Assembly (NCBI GenBank): GCA_946811695.1
Contig: OX328123.1
Location: 40,951,764-41,015,763, forward strand
Source of the DNA: Gonocerus acuteangulatus
Lineage: Eukaryota; Arthropoda; Insecta; Hemiptera; Coreidae
Length of the DNA: 64,000 nt
Direction of reading: 5' to 3'
Shown here: piece after piece, positions 1-27,555 of the stretch
How the letters are laid out: each line of letters starts with the position of its first letter
Numbering within the stretch: position 1 is the first letter of the stretch
The notes under the pieces: generated by a model
What the model saw: the letters and a program-made list of their open reading frames with translations, nothing else
Databases searched by the model: none
Told to the model about the DNA's origin: nothing
Made by a program: the position numbers and the translations under genes

Positions 1-770
1 AGTCTACAGTGTAGTTTACCAATAAATGGAAGAATAACATTAAATAATTACCTGTGTTTTTTACCTTATTTATTAAATTTAGTGTGATAGGAAATGGATG
101 GAATGACTTCCTGTATTCCTTGAGCTTAACTTGCAAATCCACCAAATCAATTGAGTAAGTTACATTGTGAGTAAAAGATTGAGAAACAGTGTTAAGTGAA
201 ACGAGACAATTAAAAAAAATAAATTCAAAGGTTCATTCTCAGATGTGCTTAATGTTTCAAAAGTGTTGGTTTTGTTCCATTAAATATGTTTATCACTATT
301 TTCTTGAGTTCTACTTCTTTTTTACCCAATAGAATCTAAAAATGGTTATAACACAACCTATCATAACTCACAACTCGGTTTTGACTCTGCTCTAAACCCT
401 TAATCTCTGAAAATAAATACAGAAGCCATGTCTTCTTTCATTCCTGGGATTATTGAAGGCTCAAAAAAAGATTTTCCTATATTTGGCAGTTTTTGTGTGT
501 TTGAAGGAAAGGCAAATGACCCGAAATTTTAAACCAGCACAAACCATTTTAATCTTTTTGCACAAAATACATTATCAGGAAATTTTGAAAATATAATGAC
601 GTTGAATATTTTTTTTGTATTCCCTAATCTGTTATAAATGCCACATAGTGATTTTCTTAGCTTATTATAAAACAAACAAACAATATATAATAAGCAGAGT
701 ATATATTTGAATTAAAAAAAATAAAAGAGCTTTTCTATTAAATGAAAAGTTTCATGAGTGGTAATTTTAG
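1..770. other. AT-rich intergenic DNA, no gene seen
   Basis: I see no coding exon, RNA gene or recognisable mobile element in this stretch. It is AT-rich single-copy-looking sequence with short A and T runs. Confidence 0.5.
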
Positions 771-1004
771 GTGGAGACCTGATGGCCATGAGTGGTAAGG
801 CATATGGACTCTGTGCCTGTGATTCCCACTAGGGGTGGTGGCTTTTCTTTCGAAAAAAGAAAAGGCATCACTCCTATCCTGGCTAGAAAAGGGTGAAAAC
901 CTATAGATAGCCCGTGGATGGGTTATCTTTATTATTGGCAACGAATTTTAGGACCCTAAACTTTGTTGTCAATAATAAATGGGCGTTAAAATGTAAATAA
1001 AAAA
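771..1004 (+). repeat. SINE-I copy 1 (tRNA-derived)
   Basis: The head is tRNA-like (gacctgatggccatgagtgg, then a decayed B box, gtgattccca). It is followed by a family-specific body with ggtggtggcttttctttc and aaaaggcatcactcctatcc, and a tail with aataataaatgggcgttaaa. Three other copies lie in the window (near 2544, 11556 and 17590). The leader resembles tRNA-Ser/Leu genes (TGGCCGTGAGTG...AAGG). The B box is damaged here, so the copy is old. Confidence 0.75.
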
Positions 1005-2132
1005 ATGTCAGTCAATAAACATATCACATATCGTCACTCAAATTTCACAACCGTGTAAGTTAATTTTCATAACTTTTCAGGAGAGCAATAAAACTGTTAT
1101 GATCTGTAACTTGGAAAAATGCAATTCGCCAAAGATGCGATGCATAAAACCAATAATAATAATAATAACTTGTAACTTATGAAGATTTCCGACTTAAGAC
1201 ATTTTCGGTAACATTTAAACGAAAAACCTTGTCTGAATGGCCTAAAATAGATGAGAAAGATACGCGGAAGTAATAGTCATTTCTAGCGCGTTCTATTGTT
1301 TTTTTAATCTATTGCCATCATGTCCGGGAGAAAATAAGAATTCTAAAGATACCAATAACTCAATTTTGCTAAAAATCGACTTACGCGGTTATGGAATTTG
1401 AATGATGATATGTTAATACATTCAATCTAAAGATTACTTAACAATGGCAAAAAGCATCTATTTCATTGCTCTAACTTTTGTAAACCTATGGTATGATTTA
1501 GAAGTAATCATACTTCAAAAATTGTTTCAGTAAAAAGAACTCACCCAGTGTATAAACAATAGATTAATTAAAATCAGAACAGTTTTTCCTATTTTCTTAG
1601 TTCTAGCTTATAGTAAAACAAATCTTCTGAAAACTCTTTAATTATAATCAATTTAATATTTCACAAGTTAATTAAGCAAGTTTTATTCATCATATAAAAA
1701 TAATGAATTCTGAATAATAAATTTCAATTGCTCCTTACTTTTCAATTGGCCACTTATTCCAATTCTTAGAGTTCAGACCATTTTAGGCATTCAAAGTTAG
1801 ATAAAATGTAGCCAAGAAAACTATTATTTTAAACATTGTCAGTACTAATAGTGTTTTTTTAATGGCATTTAAGTAATTTGCAATAATTTCAATCATTTTC
1901 CTATTTTAAATTTTGCGCATTTTTGCTAAAGACAACTGGTGTCAAGGTATTGACCATTACTGTTACGACAATGACAGTACATATTGCCATCTAAATGTAA
2001 AATTAAGGCTATTGTTAAAAATATATGTCCAATATCTTTTCTTTTTCCCCTGGGGCATCGACTGCTGCGGTCATTACCACCTTGTCAAATATCATTTAAT
2101 AAAATGTTTGTATTTTTTTTAAAGGAAAAGTT

Positions 2133-2135
<3 letters not shown>
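1005..2135. other. Intergenic; contains blocks shared with intron 5 of the SV2-like gene
   Basis: No gene is visible. The pieces 968-1030 and about 1404-1480 are nearly the same as a contiguous block at about 17757-17893. The shared sequence therefore extends beyond the SINE itself, with roughly 375 bp absent from the intronic copy. Confidence 0.5.

Positions 2136-2136
<1 letters not shown>

Positions 2137-2185
<49 letters not shown>
2137..2185. repeat. (TA)n microsatellite
   Basis: Uninterrupted TA dinucleotides. Such runs recur throughout the window, often inside Helentron-like elements; this one has no recognisable element around it. Confidence 0.9.
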
Positions 2186-2188
<3 letters not shown>

Positions 2189-2543
2189 CAATATTTAAGG
2201 TTCGCCAACAGGTATGGCCTATCACAGGATTCACTGGCAGCATTGCGGAACTCCAGTCACAGTCAACAACGTTCAAAACTGAGCTTTTAAAAAGGTTTAT
2301 TTATTAAGTATAAAAACTATATTCGAAACACGGAATGGTATTTGCTAGAATGACTTACTAATAAACTCAGGAAGAAGGGATGTGAATCTTATTTCAATCC
2401 AAGATGACAGCCACTGCATTGACAAAAGATTCAAATGGGAGATGGCAGCCACCACCATATTGACACAATATTCTAGCATTTAATAAGGACTTCACATGTG
2501 ATCTTAAAACTTATAACATGCTTAAATAATTCTTATCCGATAG

Positions 2544-2757
2544 AGGCCCAGTGGCCGTGAGTGTTAGGGCATGAGCATGAGTGTTAGGGCGTGAGCACTT
2601 AACATTCCCTGCCAAAAATCCTGGGTTCGATTCCCACTATGGGGTGGTGGCTTTTATTTAGAAAAAAAGAAAAGGCATCAGCCCTATCCTGGTTAGAAAA
2701 AGGTGGTAACCTATAGATAACCCATAATAATGGACGTTAAAATTTAAATTAAATTCC
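2544..2757 (+). repeat. SINE-I copy 2 (tRNA-derived)
   Basis: Begins gaggcccagtggccgtgagt and has an intact B box, GGGTTCGATTCCCAC, about 75 bp in. The body (ggggtggtggcttttattta, aaaaggcatcagccctatcc) and the tail ending in aatggacgttaaaatttaaa match the other copies. A short internal duplication of gcatgagcatgagtgttagg lies between the A and B boxes. This is the best tRNA-like head of the family. Confidence 0.85.
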
Positions 2758-3180
2758 AATAATTAACCTATACCAGTGGTAAAGGCTAATAAGGAACTTG
2801 CTAAATAATGTATCAGTAAAATTAACGCTACTAAATACTTTTTTGGAGTTTATTATAGAATGGTTTCCGCCATACTATATTTTATGAATCAATTGTTAAG
2901 TGGCATTTATACGTCTTGCGAGTCAAACTTTTTTATAATAACATTTAATAGATTTTATGTCTTGCTTAACATATGCTACCTAGGAGATATGTCTTCTTTT
3001 ATCAGCGCCTGTAAACACTATTTAGACGCTAATGTTACGAGTCAGACGAGTCCTAAATTCGTAATGGGTGTTTTACGTAACCCAACAATGACGTTTCATA
3101 CTTAAATAATTCAGACAAGGTAAATTTGCTATTTCCTCAGGTGATTCATGTTTACCCTTTGCAAGTAAGATAAGATAGGG
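2758..3180. other. Intergenic, no gene recognised
   Basis: A short open frame at 2860-3105 gives an 81-residue hydrophobic peptide that I do not recognise. It has no splice or promoter context, and I do not regard it as a gene. Confidence 0.4.
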
Positions 3181-3389
3181 AGTAAGGACGGGGAGGATGT
3201 GGGCTGTGCCTTTATAGTCCTTGAGGCGACAATGCAGACAACCTCATTGAATGTAGAAAAACGAACCTAGGAAAACTCTGTAGTAATAATCAGGCCGAGA
3301 CTATGGCAGTATTAAAGGCACTCTCATACCTTCTCCAGTACTTCCAAACACAAACATACAAATTACCACTGACAGTCAAGTACTCATAA
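3181..3389 (+). pseudogene. RNase H fragment of a non-LTR retrotransposon
   Basis: Two frames together read like the start of a non-LTR RNase H domain: SKDGEDVGCAFIVLE in one frame, then after a frameshift CSNNQAETMAVLKALSYLL in another. The NNQAE motif carries the second catalytic acid of RNase H in I/Jockey/R1 elements. The frame closes at a TAA near 3387. No RT or 3' end adjoins, so this is a decayed internal fragment. The clade is inferred; the domain match is fairly clear. Confidence 0.6.
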
Positions 3390-4596
3390 ACTATTTATTT
3401 TTATTTATTTATTTATTGTGTTTCGTATTTTGTACGATAAACACACTGAGTTAAGTCTTCTAAGAGATCAGGAATTGATTATAACTTTATATATTATTAT
3501 GAATCCAGGATGTATGGATTTAAAATAAATATATTAAAGGCTTAAAAATGATTAGAGCTTTAACTTTAAGTCATAATAAAAATGCACTTATTCATGGGAT
3601 AAAAATGTGATTTCATTAACGAATCTTCTAGGTCTTCATATGAGATCGTATAATCCTGTATTTCGTAGATATGTTAAGAACCTTCAGCGAGAGAACGCTG
3701 AATACCTTCAGCGAGAAGTTCACACATGTAAGGGATGGTCAAGTCATGTCGTCTTGAGCAGTCTATAAGTATATGTTTTATTGTCAAGTCAGTATTACTT
3801 AATTTATTATTATATATTTAAAAAAAAATCTGTAACAGTTGCACTTGAAATGCATAAAAATGCAAGGGATGTGCAGAACAAACAATAAACTCCCACATCG
3901 TAGGGTTACTTCGATGTGGAAATATGAACAAAAAAAAAGTAAGATAATGAGACATGTGGCGATTTCCAACGCCTATTACCTTTCAAAATATGTAGTTACT
4001 GGCAGTGAAAGACGAAGTTGAAGTTGGCAGAGAAATGCTAATTGTCATTTTCTTCGCAATATTTTTTTGTTTATTAATCGCTTTTTGCAGCTGCTCAAAA
4101 AAAAGTGCTTAGGCTGGCAGATGCTGCTGCTTAAATAACTTGATCTTTCGTTTGAGACAAATTTTTTAAGTACCTAAATTTATAAAGACCAGACCATTTT
4201 TTAGGCTTCTTGAGCGCAAATAGACACAGACACACAAAATACAACCACCAGTGTTTTCGTGACCTGAAACGTGGACATTTCTCAAAGTTACCTAACGCTT
4301 CGTCATTGGTTTGACATCATAACCGGGTTTCCTCACTATAGAGGAATTGGAGTTTCACCCGATAGAGTAGTCAATGTTTCGGATACTTCAAGAAGGCAGC
4401 TAGAATTAAAAATTTTCCAAAATGCATTTTAATTTTGTTTAGGTTCGGAGTTTAAGAATTTTTATTAACAACCAAAGCAGTTTTGAGATTTTCTTATATT
4501 TTATTAAATATCTCGAAAACGGCAAGGACATCGTAGATTAATTAAATTGGTGCTTAAAAGTGTTTTTCGTTCCTCTGAACGATTTTTCCCTCAGTT
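3390..4596. other. Intergenic, no gene recognised
   Basis: AT-rich sequence with short TTTA repeats near 3398. The last part, about 4200-4400 (gacatcataaccgggtttcc and neighbours), faintly resembles the interior of Helentron-like elements seen elsewhere in the window. No coding exon is visible. Confidence 0.4.
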
Positions 4597-4744
4597 TTAG
4601 CACTTTCCTCCGAAGGAAAGTAGCTATTGAGGTTGGACTCATGACGGAATTTTTGAAAAATTTCTTCAAATCTTTATCGATCCTACCTAGTAGACACCGA
4701 AAATGACCCCCGTTAAAATTTATATCTATCTATCTATCTATCTT

Positions 4745-4777
<33 letters not shown>

Positions 4778-5826
4778 CTGTTAACACGATAGCGGCCAGA
4801 GTTTTTGTTTTTTCGTCACGAAACTTGGTATATAGCATTCAATTAGCAAACGATTGAACGAGTTCGTTAACCACCAAAGAGGGTCCACCGGAAGGGGGGG
4901 TTTACCCCGAACCCAAAACACTAATTTGACTATGTCAGCCGTAATATTTGTTATATTTCAACGAAATTTGGTATTCTTAGTGGTAATATAGAGAGAAAAG
5001 TGAGATATAAAAATGAACTAAATCGGTTCATTAGAAGGAGGGGTTTACTCCGGACCCACAATACCAATTCGCCACTACCAGCCGTGATTTTTGGTATATA
5101 TCGACGAAACTCGGTATTCGTAGTGGTAATCCACAGGTAAATATGTGTTGTAAAAATAAACTAAATCGGTTCATTAGGAGGGGGGGGGGGTTACTCCGGA
5201 CCCACAATACCAATTCGCCACTACCAGCCGTGATTTTTGGTATATTTCGACGAAACTCGGTATACGTAGTGGTAACCTACAGGCAAATATGTGTTGTAAA
5301 AATAAACTAAATCGGTTCATTAGAATTTACTCCGGACCCAAATTCCTAATATACTCATACCGGTCGTAATTTCTGCTGTATTGTAACGAAACGCGGTATA
5401 TGTCGTGGGTAACTCATGAGAAAGAAGTGTTGTAAAATGAGCTGAATCGGTCAATCGGAAAGCGGGGGTTTAATTTGTAATATATTTCAATAGAAAAGGC
5501 CGCCAAACGTAGGTTCACAAAGCCGCCGCAAGGAGCGCTTTCTACCTCTAGAGTGACTGTATCCTGTTCCTGCGTTAGATCAAAATACGATAATATGAGG
5601 TTTTTTGTATTTATTACGTAGTGTAATAGGTACCATGTGTAAACATAACTCTGGAAGCAAATTAATAATTGATCAGTTACTCATTACAAATTTAAAAGAG
5701 AACTATTCATGTTTTTATTTTATTTATATAGGATATTTTAAGCAAATTGTTCTGGAAAGCAGTCTACACTACCCAAATTCTGAGGAAAGTGCTTAGTTAT
5801 GCAGCTCCTGCGTGACGGACTTTTTT
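4597..5826 (+). mobile_element. Non-autonomous Helentron-like element (HINE-A copy 1)
   Basis: Starts TTAGCACTTTCCTC at 4597-4610, and this start can fold on itself (TAGCACTTTCCT/AGGAAAGTAGCTA). Next come about 100 bp of unique sequence, a short (TA)n run near 4745, and about three ~144 bp tandem units marked by aaatcggttcattagaag and tttactccggaccca. Near the 3' end GAGGAAAGTGCTTA (5782-5795) is the inverted partner of the start. It is followed by a small hairpin (GCAGctcCTGC) and gacttttttt. This order (subterminal inverted repeats, microsatellite, tandem repeats, 3' hairpin, T-rich ends) matches Helentron-associated elements (DINE-1/HINE). No protein is encoded. Confidence 0.7.
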
Positions 5827-5950
5827 TTAATTTTTGTTGTTAATTTTAATTTCATTTAACACTAAAATGAATGGTTTAATTAAACGAGACAAGTAAATCA
5901 GAAATCTGTTTGTAATAGTTTTCTAGGGCGAAAGTCGAGAAGGAATGAGC

Positions 5951-6221
5951 CTTTATAAGGGAAGGGGGCTGAGGGGGCTCCAGCCCCCCCCCCCCGAAAT
6001 TTTGAGTTGATCGGTAAAAATGTGTCATAAACCCTTAAAAATAAATTAAATAAGATCAGGTAGTTCATAAAAAATATTTTATTTTGAGTGTAATAGCGTT
6101 TTAGTTGGTTAAAACTATTCCAAGTTCTAAATTATTAGTATTCCATACCCCGGAAATGGTCTCAGCTCTGCCCCCTGAAATTTTCCCAGCCCCCCCAAAA
6201 TTATTTTCTATGTACGCCCAT
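5951..6221 (-). mobile_element. MITE-like repeat, GGGCGTA/TACGCCC ends, copy 1
   Basis: Reverse-strand copy of a family also present at 13151-13410 and 50636-50885. It ends in tgtacgcccat, holds aaaacgctattac in the middle (reverse complement here) and has C/G-rich edges of up to 14 bases. Length is about 270 bp with no coding potential. The superfamily is not identified. Confidence 0.65.
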
Positions 6222-6511
6222 CCGAGAAGGTGGAGCGAGTCATTTCCTCTTGTGATATTGTCTTCCTCTTGTAAAACTTGCTTTTCTTTAAGATGCTATA
6301 GAAGTAGGTGTTCACTCTTTTCACGCACCGTCACGCAATTGTTTCTATTCGAATCTTTCCAAATGACACTAATGATAAGAACGGAAAAGAGCTAAGATCA
6401 CGCTTATATGGATTATAATGAATATAAAGTTTATTATTTCTTTTTTGTATACTTTCAATCTTTAATGTATTAACTATGTTAAATTTATATAAACCAAGAA
6501 TAGGAACTGAG

Positions 6512-6590
6512 TCGAGATTCACTGGATACCTGGGCACCTGGCAATGAAAGTGTGGACCTACTTGCAGGAAGAGGTGCCGCTAATTGTTCA
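6512..6590 (+). pseudogene. RNase H C-terminal fragment of a non-LTR element
   Basis: Reads HWIPGH, then with a small deletion and frame change GNESVDLLAGRGAANC. The pattern WxPGHxGxxGNExxDxLA closes the RNase H domain of I/Jockey/R1 elements. It is short and frameshifted. It may belong to the same old R1-like element whose downstream parts lie on both sides of the palindrome at 7119-9871. Confidence 0.55.
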
Positions 6591-6689
6591 AACGGGCAAT
6601 TTTCCGTCATGACCGGCACCGCCGTCACTGTTCAAACGGGCAATTTACCAATGGGTGCTATAGGAAGCAAAAAAAAAAAACAGTTCTGT

Positions 6690-7012
6690 AACAGGCCACG
6701 AGGGCCGTGAGGGGCAGATGCTATAAAGTTATCTGATCCATGACCATACGGCACACAAGGAAGACAGTGTGGTCAGTACTATGCTCTGACCACCTTATTT
6801 TTCCCTTGCTGCTTCGAGTACTAGGGCCATTAGCACCCATTAATACATTTTTTAAATGCTGGGTTGGCATAAGGATGGCCAGGTAGGCCGAATCTAACCC
6901 ATGAACGAAGACGGTAGAAGAAAAACAATATTTTCTGTTTCATCGGGATTTGAACTCAGGTCCTCCAGCATATGAGTCCAGTGCTCTACCACTGATCTCC
7001 TAATCTCGTCCC
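6690..7012 (-). repeat. SINE-III (tRNA-derived, minus strand)
   Basis: On the minus strand the head is tRNA-like: ggagatcagtggtagagcac (A box TGGTAGAGCAC), a loop with CAT in the anticodon position, and a B box GAGTTCAAATCCC (plus strand near 6945-6957). The body runs to lower coordinates and carries gggtgctaatggccc, a motif similar to the tail of SINE-II. This is a pol III-type SINE and not a functional tRNA gene, because the stems do not pair properly. Confidence 0.6.
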
Positions 7013-7029
7013 CATGGTTGCAAAAAATC

Positions 7030-7118
7030 CTATGGGAAACCCAAACTCTAAGGCATACAAATACTTTATTCAAAAGCCTTCTTGAGAACCCTGGACGGAG
7101 CTGAAGCTCCTCAACAGA
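7030..7118 (+). pseudogene. R1-like retrotransposon fragment, left of palindrome insertion
   Basis: Decayed reading ends with WTELKLLNR just before the palindrome at 7119. The sequence right of the palindrome resumes with KELREAVGTITGHC, which is the expected order in R1/Jockey-type C-termini. It has at least one stop and a frame change. The assignment depends on this continuity with the right-hand piece. Confidence 0.4.
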
Positions 7119-7526
7119 GGGTCATTCCATGTCAAATCAACACACTTTTTGACCTCACCCTTTCCGATTTTAATGAAAATTGGTACACCCAAAGTAGGTG
7201 TTGGGACTAATAAAAATACCAAATTTCAAATTTTTATCTAAAACGGTTATCAAAATACGGCCACGTAAAGTTTTCAAAAAGCGTCAAAATCTCGCTTTTT
7301 CAAAATATTTAAATAGACATAACTCCTCTCCTGTTTACGTTACAAACATGGAGAAGGTGTCATTGTTTAGCTCTTTATATGCCCTTTCATGATGCATATA
7401 AAGACATGCAACACATGATAGGTTATGAGAACAAAATTTTTTTTCAAAATCAAAAATAAAATTTTGAATCTAATTATTTTCAAAAACGCATCTTCAAAAA
7501 TTTTGAAAAAATTATATATAATAGGT

Positions 7527-7560
<34 letters not shown>

Positions 7561-9871
7561 GGCGCATCTACAATAGGTCATATTATTACTAATTTGTATA
7601 AATTACAAATTAGTAATAATATGATTACTAATTTGTATAGCAAATTTGGTTATGAGATGGAAATGGGTTCTAAGTCAAAATAATTCAAAACCGAAGGCGG
7701 CTTTGGACTAATTTTGCGTATTTTTATATATAAAAGCTTTTTAATACATAATTGTATAATTCAATCCAAACTTTACCGTTACATACCGTTACATTATATA
7801 GACACTTCAACTTCATTATCTTAATTAGAAAACTTATTTAAAAAAATATTATACCTTAATAATTTGTTGTAATAAGTTTAATATAGAATATTTGTCTAAA
7901 AGGACCCCACCCTTTCCTAATGGAAAATGGTTTTCGGTCAAATTGAACGAAACTATGCTCGTTGGATAGAGAAAGTCTTTTTGAACTAAAGTCTCAATGG
8001 GCACAAAACTCAAAAGTTGGCACTTTTGGGTCTCTGAAGTTTTTCATTTTTGAAAAACTTCAACTTCTTTGGTTTCCCAAGCCATTTGGCCAGTAAAAAA
8101 AAATACGAATCATTTTTTTTTCGAAGAACTTTCGAACGACACCACATTCAACACTTCTACCCCCCCCCCCCCCCCTCCATCCATGGGAGTGGAGGGGAAG
8201 CTTTTTTTTGTAATTATCGTCTATCCATTTTCATTTCAAGATCTTTTCGAAGGCAATACACTGAAACCTTGCCTCACACCCTTACCCCACCCCCACCCCA
8301 CCCCACCTCCAGCTCGTATGTTTCAAAAAAAGGCCTTTTTTCGTAAAAAAAAGTGTTCCTTTAGCAGACTTTAAAATTAGTGGCCCTGAAAACTTACTGG
8401 CCAAATGGCTTTTTTTACTGGCCAAATGGCTTGGGAAACCTTCCAACCAGAGATCTAGAGATTTTGCAAAAATTAAAAATGGAAAACTTCGGATACCCAA
8501 AAGTTTCAACTTTCGGGTTTTGTGCCCATTGAGACTTTAGTTCAGAAAGGCTAACAAACAAAAAAACATATCATACAAAAAATCAACAAAATAATAAATA
8601 TCAACAATCATATATCAACAATTTACATATTTATAAATGTTAAACTATTAAAGTGGTTGAATATTTTACAGTGAAACTTACATATGGTCTACAAGTGTTG
8701 AAAATTTCATGTTCGGTTACCACGTAATGTTTTCCTTTTGGAGTAATGGGATTCACAGTAGATAATACGTTAGTGAATAGCACATAAGTATAGTCTATGA
8801 CTCTAACTAGTGCCTTTGTAATATAATGGACAAAAACAAAGACGAAGATGAAGTAAAAGTTTCCTTCCTTCATCCCACATCACCTTCCCCATTATTCAGC
8901 TACTGAAGAAGACTAGATATATTACCGCTCCCATTTACTAATTTATTATGTACCGTGAATCTCATAACTCCAAAAGGGAGAAATTACGTGGTAACCGAAT
9001 ATGAAATTTCAAGAAGCGATGAAACGTTATCCCAGTACCTCCAACATTTGCAGACCTTGTGCAAGTTTCACTGTAAAATATTCAACCACTTTAATAGTTT
9101 AACATTTATAAATATGTAAATTGTTGATATTTATGTTTTATTTAAGTTCCTAGTCAATTAAAATATTTTGAGTACAATATATCATTAAATTTTAAACAAA
9201 TATTCTAAATTAAACATATTACAACAAATTATTAAGGTATAATATTTTTTTAAATAAGTTTTCTAATTAAGATAATGAAGTTGAAGTGTCTATAAAATGT
9301 ATGTAACAGTAAAGTTTGGATTAAATTATACAATTATGTATTAAAAAGCTTTTATATATAAAAATACGTAAAATTAGTCCAAAGCCGCCTTCGGTTTTGA
9401 ATTATTTTGACTTAGAACCCATTTCCATCCCATAACCAAATTTGCTATACAAATTAGTAATAATATGACCTATTATACATAATTTTTTCAAAATTTTTGA
9501 AGATGCGTTTTTGAAAATATTTAGATTCAAAATTTTATTTTTGATTTTGAAAAAATATTTGTTCTCATAACCTATCATTTGTTGCATGTCGTTTGAAAGG
9601 GCACACGAAGAGCTAAACAATGACACCTTCTCCATGTTTGTAACGTAAACAGGAGAGGAGTTATGTCTATTTACATATTTTGAAAAAGCGAGATTTTGAC
9701 GCTTTTTGAAAACTTTACGTAGCCGTATTTTGATAACCGTTTTAGATAAAAATTTGAAATTTGGTATTTTTATTGGTCCCATCGCCTACTTTGGGTGTAC
9801 CAATTTTCACTAAAATCGGAAAGGGTAAGGGTGAGGTCAAAAAGTGTGTTGATTTGACATGGAATGAACCC
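7119..9871. repeat. Large imperfect palindrome / foldback element (~2.75 kb)
   Basis: Outer ends are gggtcattccatgtcaaatc at 7119 and its near reverse complement ending at 9871. Arms match for several hundred bases: 7119-7680 pairs with about 9400-9871 and 7860-7905 pairs with about 9195-9240. Inner stretches near 8640-8680 pair with 9070-9115, and 8705-8730 with 8975-9000. The open frames inside (7198-7392 plus and 9402-9782 minus) are the same arm read on opposite strands, so I do not call them genes. AGA flanks both ends, a possible 3 bp target duplication. No transposase is visible. Confidence 0.75.
7905..8545. repeat. Inner palindrome nested in left arm of the large palindrome
   Basis: A second inverted repeat: aaagtctcaatgggcacaaa near 8000 pairs with tttgtgcccattgagacttt near 8520, and cccaagccatttggccagta near 8075 pairs with tactggccaaatggcttggg near 8415. 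It has no counterpart in the right arm of the outer palindrome, so it looks like a later insertion. The middle contains C-runs and pyrimidine-rich DNA. Confidence 0.7.
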
Positions 9872-10110
9872 AGAAAGAACTTCGGGAAGCTGTTGGAACA
9901 ATTACAGGACATTGCAAACTGAACCAGCACCTTCATAGGATGAAGACAGTCATCTCCCCCATCTGCAGATGGTGTGGAGAAGAAGAGACGCCGGTACACA
10001 TCATCTGGGACTGCGAACGGCTAGATCATGTACGCTTTAGGTACTTTGGTGACACTAAGGATACCAGCTTTGACCCAAGCGAAATATCGATAAGGAGACA
10101 TCTGGATTAG
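9872..10110 (+). pseudogene. R1-like retrotransposon C-terminus, right of palindrome
   Basis: Reads KELREAVGTITGHCKLN, then HLHRMKTVISPICRWCGEEE, HIIWDCERLDHVRFRYFG and ends RRHLD with TAG at 10108-10110. The CRWCGEEETPxHIIWDC cysteine/histidine cluster is the classic C-terminal zinc-knuckle-like motif of R1/Jockey group ORF2. The reading is open over about 75 residues. The RT is absent, so it is not functional. Confidence 0.7.
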
Positions 10111-10687
10111 TGGATGACAGTTCTCTGAAGAGAGACAACATCGGGCAGCACAATAGGTCGTACGGCCGCGGTGCGGTCCCTTGAGCAGGACAGTCCGACA
10201 TTATTGTATTGTATATAAACCAAACTAACGTTTGTGTTCATTATAAATTGAAAGAATTAAGATAATTTCTACAAAATTTCAGACAACCCAATAATTTCAA
10301 GTGAAACTCATAACTCACGGAAATACTGCACGAAAGCCAAGGTCGTTTCTTTAACAAACATATTGTCAAAGTTATATAACTTGATGACCTTAACCACATG
10401 TAACAAAACGTCACAAGGAATCACTTTTTTTATATCTTAAAACTAATAAGAATACTTTTGTCAAAAAGAATGTGCTTCAGGGAATTATTATCATGTCTAT
10501 GACGCAATTAGTAGTTTGAATTATGCAACATCTCTCAGATTGTACATCTTATCTTAGATTTAGTTTCACTGTTTGATGAAAGGATTATTTTATAAATATG
10601 TAGTTTGCTCTATGATTTCATAGGCATTCTAGTGCTCTTATGGTCCTCCACTCAGGAGCCTGAAGACAATAAGGATAACTCACAAAG
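10111..10687. other. Upstream region of the SV2-like gene
   Basis: No other gene is visible. The 5' UTR and promoter of the gene starting at 10688 should lie here or further upstream; I cannot place a TSS or TATA box with confidence. The bases just before the ATG (ataactcacaaag) are compatible with an arthropod start context. Confidence 0.35.
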
Positions 10688-26803
<16,116 letters not shown>

Positions 26804-26909
26804 AGAACTATCAATTCCTAATATAAGAAAAAGAAATAGATGAATTTCTTATGAGAATTGTGTAAATGGGATAATGTTTATATGAACAATTCATTTCTAT
26901 ATAAGCTGA

Positions 26910-26915
26910 AATAAA
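26910..26915 (+). promoter_or_regulatory. Polyadenylation signal AATAAA of the SV2-like gene
   Basis: AATAAA lies 107 bp after the stop codon, with a T-rich stretch shortly downstream (26921-26936). It is the first consensus signal after the stop. Confidence 0.65.
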
Positions 26916-27300
26916 TTATCTTTTATATTTTTTTTAAACATTTTTTCCTTGTATTCCTAAAAATTATTATGAAGAAAGTGAAAATTAAAGTAGAAGAAAT
27001 ATCTGTGATATTAGTGCTAGTTAACAAACTACTCTCATTCACCAGGTAGTATAAAAATAATGTATTAATATTCATCATCAGCCTGCCATGTTTGGATATT
27101 TCTTAAGAGTATCACATCGTGAAAGTCTCAAACAGAGAAAATATGATAGACCAAACAACACTTGTTCAATTAAAAATTTGTGTAGGAATGTTCAGGATGT
27201 GTTCCCAACCAGACTTTTCAATGTATCAACAGTATATGCACTTTTTGCTGGTACACAAATTTTCCAACCAGAAATTTCCTACTTCAAATGTGCTGCTAGA

Positions 27301-27471
27301 GCAGGCTACACACGATTCAGGCAGGCCTGTCAGTTAGACCTGAACAGTCCGCCTGAAAGCCGGTCACCTGAATGTGTATATATTCCGGCCGCCTGAACAG
27401 TCTTAACTGACAGACCGGCCGGAATATACACACGTTCAGGCGAGTGGCCTGCCTGACCGTGTATAGCCTGC
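27301..27471. mobile_element. 171 bp MITE with GCAGGCTA ends
   Basis: Ends gcaggctacacacgattcag and its complement ctgaccgtgtatagcctgc pair, with the inner pair ggcaggcc/ggcctgcc. A second inverted pair, gtgtatatattccggcc with ggccggaatatacacac, sits around the centre. It is GC-rich against its surroundings. Non-coding; superfamily unknown. Confidence 0.65.
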
Positions 27472-27555
27472 TTAAGTATGGATCAGCTATCTATGTCCAT
27501 TAATATTTACAAAATTCAATTCTTATTTTAAATGAGAGATGCAGAGTCAAATTGC

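Noticed and set aside
5605..5796. 63-residue frame found in HINE-A copies 1 and 2 (also 37121-37312)
   Set aside because: Similarity equals that of the surrounding non-coding element, and it overlaps the 3' subterminal repeat; no sign of selection on protein.
7198..7392. 64-residue frame beginning MLGLIKIPNFKFLSKTVIKI, and the similar 126-residue frame on the minus strand at 9402-9782
   Set aside because: Both are the same palindrome arm on opposite strands. The similarity reflects the inverted repeat rather than two genes.
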